From NCBI GenBank assembly GCA_040756715.1, contig JBFLYE010000010.1:1-6857 (forward strand): DNA of 6,857 nt, in the 5' to 3' direction. The translations under genes were made by a program, and so were the position numbers. The notes under the pieces were generated by a model, which was not told where the DNA came from, searched no databases, and worked only from the letters and a program-made list of their open reading frames with translations. The number at the start of each line of letters is the position of its first letter. Position 1 is the first letter of the stretch. Positions 1-5,100 of the stretch are shown here, piece after piece. Origin of the DNA: JBFLYE01 sp040756715 [NCBI: bacterium] (lineage in GTDB: Bacteria; UBA9089; UBA9088).

Positions 1-555
1 TGAGCTCAAGGCAAGCCCATCCTTTTCCCTTATTATGGGAAGGGTTTTTATTTCTATATCAAAATTAAGTTCGGCTACCATCTTTTTGATAATTATTGCC
101 TGCTGAAAATCCTTTTCTCCAAAATATGCCCTATGGGGCTTTACAATATTAAAAAGCTTTGCTACAACCGTGAGGACACCTTGAAAGTGTGTTGGTCTAT
201 TTCTTCCGCATAGCAAACCTTCAAAATTTGGCATCCTTACAAATGTCTCCTGCTTTTTTGGATATAGGTCTTTTAACCTAGGATGAAAGAGATAATCAAC
301 ACCCAAATCTCCTGCTAATTTAAAATCTTTTTGATATGGCCTTGGGTATCTTTTGTAGTCTTCCTGCGGTCCAAATTGCAAGGGATTGACAAATATGGAC
401 AAAACCAAAAAATCATTCTCTTTTTTTGCTTTTTCTATTAAGGAGAGGTGTCCCTTATGCAAAGCACCCATTGTTGGAACAAAGCCAATTTTTCCTTTTT
501 GTCGCAGGTCATCACAGACCTCCTGCATTTCTTTTGGGATTTTTATCTCTTTCAA
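1..555 (-). CDS. panC: Pantothenate synthetase (pantoate--beta-alanine ligase), 3' part outside window
   Basis: PanC joins pantoate and beta-alanine using ATP, via a pantoyl-adenylate, in the last step of pantothenate (coenzyme A precursor) synthesis in the cytoplasm. The visible 185 residues of a usual ~280 align end to end with the family: FVPTMGALHKGH at 25-36 holds the HxGH (HIGH-type) nucleotide-binding motif, FVNPLQF is at 55-61, RPTHFQGV at 120-127, FGEKDFQQ at 145-152, and KDGLALSS at 178-185. The last of these is where the KMSKS-like SSRN segment begins, and the window cuts it. The start is taken as TTG at 555-553. It follows the TAG stop of the upstream barrel gene directly, has AAGG six bases upstream, and gives the N-terminal length seen in E. 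coli PanC. The alternative ATG at 528-526 has no Shine-Dalgarno and would remove about nine residues. The family assignment is very secure and the start is probable. The metabolic role is unrelated to its surface-protein neighbours. Confidence 0.95.
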   Translation of the reverse strand, partial: MKEIKIPKEMQEVCDDLRQKGKIGFVPTMGALHKGHLSLIEKAKKENDFLVLSIFVNPLQFGPQEDYKRYPRPYQKDFKLAGDLGVDYLFHPRLKDLYPKKQETFVRMPNFEGLLCGRNRPTHFQGVLTVVAKLFNIVKPHRAYFGEKDFQQAIIIKKMVAELNFDIEIKTLPIIREKDGLALSS

Positions 556-1440
556 CTAAAACCTTATAAGAAGGGAGACCCGGTGGGAGTGGTTTAAATC
601 GGGGTTATAAAGGTAGGCATAGTCAATCTGGGCAAGCACATTTTTCATTACCCCTCTTCCCCTTGACCTTATCCCAAATCCAATAGAATAGCCAGAAAGG
701 GAATTATAGCCTCCCCTTACATCAATGTTTGGAAGGAGCTTATATTCTGTGCCAAGCTTAAATATTAAAGAAGAATCATTTGGTTTTTCAAAATCAAAGC
801 CAAAAAGGACATTCTCTGCCATTTTGTATCCCAAGCCTGTCTTGATATTAAACGGAAGGCTATTTTTGACATTGTCTATTTCCAGAGCACTCCCAAGGTT
901 ATTCAGAGAAAATCCTAAAGATATTGTTGGATTTAGAAATACCAAAGAGCCAATGTCTAAACAAAGCTTGCTTCCCCGATAACCTGCATAATCCTGATGA
1001 ACCGATTTTATGCTTCCTCCAAAAGCTATTTGAGAAAGCCTTTGAGCATAGGAAAAGGATAGAGACCTGCATTCAACAGAAAGCTCCCCTCCTGTCTTTG
1101 TGGAATCATTTGCCTCCTCTCCACCCTTTGTGTTCATAGCAATAAGAGAAATACCAAAGCCATTATTTTTTGAAAGGGGTTGAGCATAACCAAAAAAGCC
1201 CATACCAATATCGGCAAACCACTCTGTGTAAGCACCCAATATTTCCTTTTTTTCAAGGGAAGAAATGCCCGCTGGATTCCAATAAAGACAAGAGACATCG
1301 TCTGCTATCCCAACAAATGCAGAACCCATCCCAACTTGCCTTGCCCCTTGGGGAATATTCATAAACTCCCCTGTATTCTCTCCAGATGCCAAGATAACAC
1401 AAGGGAGAAACATTACCAAAAATAATAGAATTTTCTTCAT
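556..1440 (-). CDS. PorV/PorQ-like (UPF0164/FadL-type) outer-membrane beta-barrel protein
   Basis: This encodes a 294-residue protein starting MKKILLFLVMF, with a cleavable signal peptide of about 20 residues ending near LAS-GEN. The mature N-terminus has the family signature: a GARQVGMGSAFVGIADD stretch followed by LYWNPAG (compare aR-x-x-gMGgAf-x-x-x-adD...WNPAG in PorV/PorQ and related FadL-like proteins). The rest alternates short amphipathic strands rich in Gly, Ser and aromatics, and ends in VSLLIRF with the terminal Phe typical of outer-membrane barrels. In T9SS bacteria, PorV shuttles cargo bearing C-terminal sorting domains to the attachment complex. This protein is shorter than classical PorV (~390 aa), so PorQ-like or generic UPF0164 function is equally possible. 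The chosen ATG (1440-1438) lies one base after the TGA of the DUF5618 gene. A TTG 18 bases upstream (1458) is open but would overlap that gene and spoil the signal peptide. Co-transcription with a sorting-domain protein supports an export role, but that is inference. Confidence 0.85.
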   Translation of the reverse strand: MKKILLFLVMFLPCVILASGENTGEFMNIPQGARQVGMGSAFVGIADDVSCLYWNPAGISSLEKKEILGAYTEWFADIGMGFFGYAQPLSKNNGFGISLIAMNTKGGEEANDSTKTGGELSVECRSLSFSYAQRLSQIAFGGSIKSVHQDYAGYRGSKLCLDIGSLVFLNPTISLGFSLNNLGSALEIDNVKNSLPFNIKTGLGYKMAENVLFGFDFEKPNDSSLIFKLGTEYKLLPNIDVRGGYNSLSGYSIGFGIRSRGRGVMKNVLAQIDYAYLYNPDLNHSHRVSLLIRF

Positions 1441-1441
1441 T

Positions 1442-1816
1442 TCATCCAATCTTTTCAATAAAAGCCTTTGCGGATTTTAAGGCTTCTTTAACCATATTTA
1501 CATTATGAAGGTCTCCTCTATAATAGCCTGCTAGATGGAGTTCATCATACAAATAATCAAACTGTTTAAAGAGCTTTCCATTATGCATGGATAGATGTTT
1601 TCTCAATGCCTTTGTGTAAGACTCATATGACTTGGGAAGCTCTTTCTTGCTTAAGCCTTTATTTAGTAAATATTCATTTATTGCCTTTAAAATAGCAAGA
1701 TATGCTGTACCACAAGCCTCCTGGACATATTTGACATCGGTATAGTAATTGTCCTCAACAGGAGCATTTTTTAAGATTTCCTTTGCATTATTTAAATACC
1801 TTAATGCCTCGTTCAT
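1442..1816 (-). CDS. DUF5618-like small helical protein, downstream tandem copy
   Basis: This 124-residue, apparently all-helical protein has no signal peptide, so it is probably cytoplasmic. Its pattern (RYLNNAKEIL, then YYTDVKYVQEACGTAYLA, then ALRKHL...HNGK, then ELHLAGYYRGDL and a final lysine-rich helix) resembles the DUF5618 family, known mainly from Bacteroidota, which has no established function. It is about 82% identical (102 of 124 residues) to the copy just upstream, so the pair is a recent tandem duplication. Conserved polar residues include R72, H74, H78 and H94. The R-x5-H spacing at 72-78 recalls the RX4-6H motif of HEPN proteins, but this is only a resemblance. The start is the ATG at 1816-1814, one base after the TAA of the upstream copy. 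It matches the MNE-x-LRYL start of the paralogue, which rejects the TTG at 1834. Family call is fairly confident; function is unknown. Confidence 0.8.
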   Translation of the reverse strand: MNEALRYLNNAKEILKNAPVEDNYYTDVKYVQEACGTAYLAILKAINEYLLNKGLSKKELPKSYESYTKALRKHLSMHNGKLFKQFDYLYDELHLAGYYRGDLHNVNMVKEALKSAKAFIEKIG

Positions 1817-1817
1817 T

Positions 1818-2192
1818 TTATCCAATCTTTTCAATAAAAGCCTTTGCGGATTTTAAGGCTTCTTTAACCATATTTACATTATAAAGGTCTCCTCTGTAAT
1901 AGCCAGCAATATGGAGTTCATGGTAGAGATGGTCAAATTGCCTAAAGAGCTTTCCATTGTGGATGTCTAAATGTTTTCTCAATGCACTTGAATAAGCCTC
2001 ATATGACTTGGGAAGCTCCTTTTTTAAAAGCCCTTTGTTTAGCAAATAGCCATCTATTGCCTTTAGAACGGCAAGATATGCTGTACCACAAGCCTCCTGG
2101 ACATACTTAACATCACTATAATCATTGTCCTCAATGGGAGCTTTTCTTAATATCCCTTTTGCGTTGCTTAAATACCTTAATACTTCGTTCAT
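1818..2192 (-). CDS. DUF5618-like small helical protein, upstream tandem copy
   Basis: This 124-residue helical protein is the closest paralogue of its downstream neighbour, with the same length and no insertions or deletions. The 22 differences are concentrated in residues 4-26, 42-56 and 66-99. The segment VQEACGTAYL (31-40) and the last 20 residues, apart from nothing but identical positions, match exactly. R72, H74, H78 and H94 are conserved in both copies and in the partial third copy at the right edge of the window. The ATG at 2192-2190 comes one base after the TGA of the giant surface-protein gene. Bases within the last codons of that gene (GGTGG) give a partial ribosome-binding site, so translation is probably coupled. 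It resembles DUF5618; no catalytic role is established. Being sandwiched between a secreted protein and its putative outer-membrane carrier could mean a chaperone or regulatory role, but nothing in the sequence proves this. Confidence 0.8.
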   Translation of the reverse strand: MNEVLRYLSNAKGILRKAPIEDNDYSDVKYVQEACGTAYLAVLKAIDGYLLNKGLLKKELPKSYEAYSSALRKHLDIHNGKLFRQFDHLYHELHIAGYYRGDLYNVNMVKEALKSAKAFIEKIG

Positions 2193-2193
2193 C

Positions 2194-5100
2194 TCATTTT
2201 ACCACCATTGATTTTATAGCAGAGAAATCATCTGCCTTCATTTTATAAAAGTATAATCCTTTTGAGACCTTTTGGGAAGCATTATTTTTTAGGTCCCAGA
2301 ATATCGCACTACCTTCCTTTGCCTGGGTATATTGTCCTCCCTTTCTTTGGCCTACCTTTATTGTCCTTATTTTTTGTCCTAGGATATTAAAGATATTGAC
2401 TTCTACATTGGCATCCTTTGCTAGATTGAAGGGAATCCAAACGCCATCCTTGGCTGGATTTGGGAAGGATGACAAAAGCTCGGTCTTTTCTGGGATTATT
2501 GGCTTTGTATCTTCTTTTATACCAAAATCTTTTGTTTCTGCTAATATATCCATCTTTGAACCAGAAAGCTTTATTCCACTTCCAAAGAGGCTTCCTTGGA
2601 TGGTATTAAAAGAACCTGCTAGGTCAATTTCTCCTTTTGGAATATAGATAATGCCATAAAAGAGATTCTTGCTTCCCGAAAGCTTAAATTCTCCTTGAGA
2701 AAAGAATAGCAAATCATCAGAATAACTTCTGAAATCAAGGCTTGAACCATTAATATCTATCTCTTTTTCACAAACAATAGTAAATGTTCCAAGGATATTG
2801 CTTCCACTTATCTTAACCCTGCCCGTAACATAATAAAGCCCCTCTAATGTTCTATTTGAAGAAGAAAAATGGAAATCGCCCTCAATGAAATGATATTTAT
2901 CTCCCGCCGATATTGCCTTAACTCCCCCTGGTTTATAATCTTCAATATTATAATAAACTGGCATAGGCCTTGGCAAGACTTTCTCAAGAGACTGATAAGA
3001 ATTCTTGCTACCATCAACCCTAAAATCAGTTACATAATAAATTGTTCCACTTACTACATTATCCGAACCACTAATTTTAATCTCATCATTTGAATGAACC
3101 TTGCCATTTATGTTTGTTTTGCTTCCCGACCACTTGATTCCTCCTTTAGAAGAAAAGAGTCCATATCTTTGAGTTACATCTACATTTAAGCTGTCTGTCC
3201 CTATCTTTTCCCCCTCATCGGTAACTTTAAGGATAACCGTATAACTGCCTACCAGAGAGTAAATATGGGTAGGGACAAGGGTTCCGGTTATGGTTGTTCC
3301 ATCTCCAAAATCCCATTCAATGGTATGGAGAAAAGAGTCAGGGTCGGTAAAGCTACCCTTGAATGATACCACATCAAATACCTCAACCTTCTGAGAAGCC
3401 CCTGCCTCTACAATCGGAGGTTGGTTCTTTCCAAATTCAACATATTTGTATGGCTTTGTGGTGTAAGCATAAGTAACATAATCTGCCTGCTCTACATCAC
3501 CGGTATGATAGAGATAAACATCACTTAAGAGATATGGCCCATCTACTTTATGGTTATAAATGGCCTCTCCGTCAAAGCAAAGGGTAATTGTTTGAACACC
3601 TGCTTCTTTCCAAACCATATTCTCTGCCCAAAGGATTTCTTCCTCATCTTTATCAAGCAATCTTGCCTTAAGAAAACAATGACCTTCATCCTTTAATTTT
3701 ACCCCTACCTCAATTGTCAGATTATACCCATTTTCATATGTTTTGTAATCTGAATATTCACCAGTTAATGCGACTAGAGGGATAATGGGCTTTTCAAAGT
3801 CGGTGAATTTATACGGCTTTGTTTCATAGGCATTTTCTATAAAATCAAAGGGATAACCAAGATTGCTTCCATTTTCATCCACCTCAAAGAGCTTAAGGTT
3901 TTTTAAATAATAAGGACCATCTATTCCTCTTTCATAAATATTCAATCCATAGAAGCTTAAAGGCACGATATGACTTCCTTTATCTAAATAGAGGGTATTA
4001 TCTACAATCTCTATATCCTCTCCTTGTTTATCACAAAGTAGCCCTTCAATAGAGTATGTTCCCTCCTGATCAACCTCAAGTCCTACCTCAATGGTAAGAT
4101 AATTAAACAAGCCATTACTATCAGTATCAACGCCATAATCAGAATAGCTAGCGGTAAATTTTTTTTTAGAGGGCTCAAAGTCAGTGTATTTGTAGGGGGA
4201 GGTATTAAACTCCGTTGTATCAATCACTTTAAGATTTTCGTCATATAAATCAAGAGTTAGGGTATACGGTCCATCTCCTCCAGTTTTATAAATCTTTGAT
4301 CCATTAAAAGTGAGGGTTATCGTTTGCTGTCCAGGATGTAAATAAGTAGTATTGATTACCCTTATCCCAAAATCACTCTTATTTTTTAAAATGCCTATAA
4401 TAGTATAATATCCTTCACTATATACATTTATTCCAAATGTAGTTTGCAACAAATCATATAATCCATTGCCATTTATATCTTTTCCCATATCTGAATATTC
4501 TTCAGTAAAAATTGCCATTATTTTTTTCACTAATATGCTATTTGGCAGTTGTGTTTCTTTCTTGAAAGGCACACCATTTATGGTTCCAGATGCATAAACA
4601 CTAATTCCATAACCTCCTTCTACAGAAGTGGTTGTAAATATATTGGAATAAATCCCGTCATTTGCTTGAGTATCACCGTGAGTGCCGTCGTCATATAATT
4701 GGATATCAAAAGCTGCATCAGGACGTCGAACCTCACCTGAAAAGGATATATTTCGAATAGCATCTCCATTGCGAATATATGTGGCGGTTATATGAATTGG
4801 TTCATCGAGAGAATATAAAAATTTATCAGTGGTAAGGACAATAACATCGTCTGCTGGAGAAATGTTGAGGTTAACCATTGGATCAAAAAACTCAGTTGTT
4901 TTATCATTAAGGGTTAGTATATATGTAAATGTCTCTGTGCCTATAGAAAAAGTAGAACTGATTTGTTTTTTATTAATCAAAGTTTCCAGAGGGCTACCTT
5001 CTGTTTTAATATTCACCCATTTGCCTTTTACATTAACCGTTGAACTAAATGCCTTAATTAATTCTTTCTCATAGTCTTCTTTGCTTAACTTATAAATATT

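Larger units (their letters stand above)
1442..2192 (-). repeat. Tandem gene duplication, 376-bp period
   Basis: Two direct copies of a DUF5618-like gene lie in a perfect 376-bp register (375-nt gene plus one spacer base) without indels. Bases 1444-1506 match 1820-1882 exactly (63 of 63), covering the 3' end of each gene. Bases 1695-1729 match 2071-2105 exactly (35 of 35). The duplicated 3' end also gives the downstream copy and the barrel gene nearly the same upstream context. Exact blocks set in more diverged sequence suggest recent duplication with selection or gene conversion at the 3' ends. Confidence 0.9.

Noticed and set aside
725-1425. Four overlapping plus-strand open frames opposite the barrel gene
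   Set aside because: They lack family resemblance, are low-complexity shadows of a well-supported minus-strand barrel gene, and have no Shine-Dalgarno.
1438-1458. TTG start giving the barrel protein six extra residues (MKRLDE)
   Set aside because: It would overlap the DUF5618 gene and put charged residues before the signal peptide. The ATG at 1440 gives a normal signal peptide and the same one-base spacing as the other junctions.
1814-1834. TTG start giving the second DUF5618 copy six extra residues
   Set aside because: The paralogue starts at the equivalent of the ATG at 1816. The extra residues come from translating the upstream copy's 3' end in another frame.
1442-2192. The 376-bp direct repeat as an insertion sequence or CRISPR-like array
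   Set aside because: The repeat unit is exactly one intact coding gene, with no transposase, terminal inverted repeats or short spacers.
1442-2192. The two small genes as a toxin-antitoxin pair
   Set aside because: They are near-identical paralogues rather than two different proteins, and no known toxin or antitoxin fold is evident.
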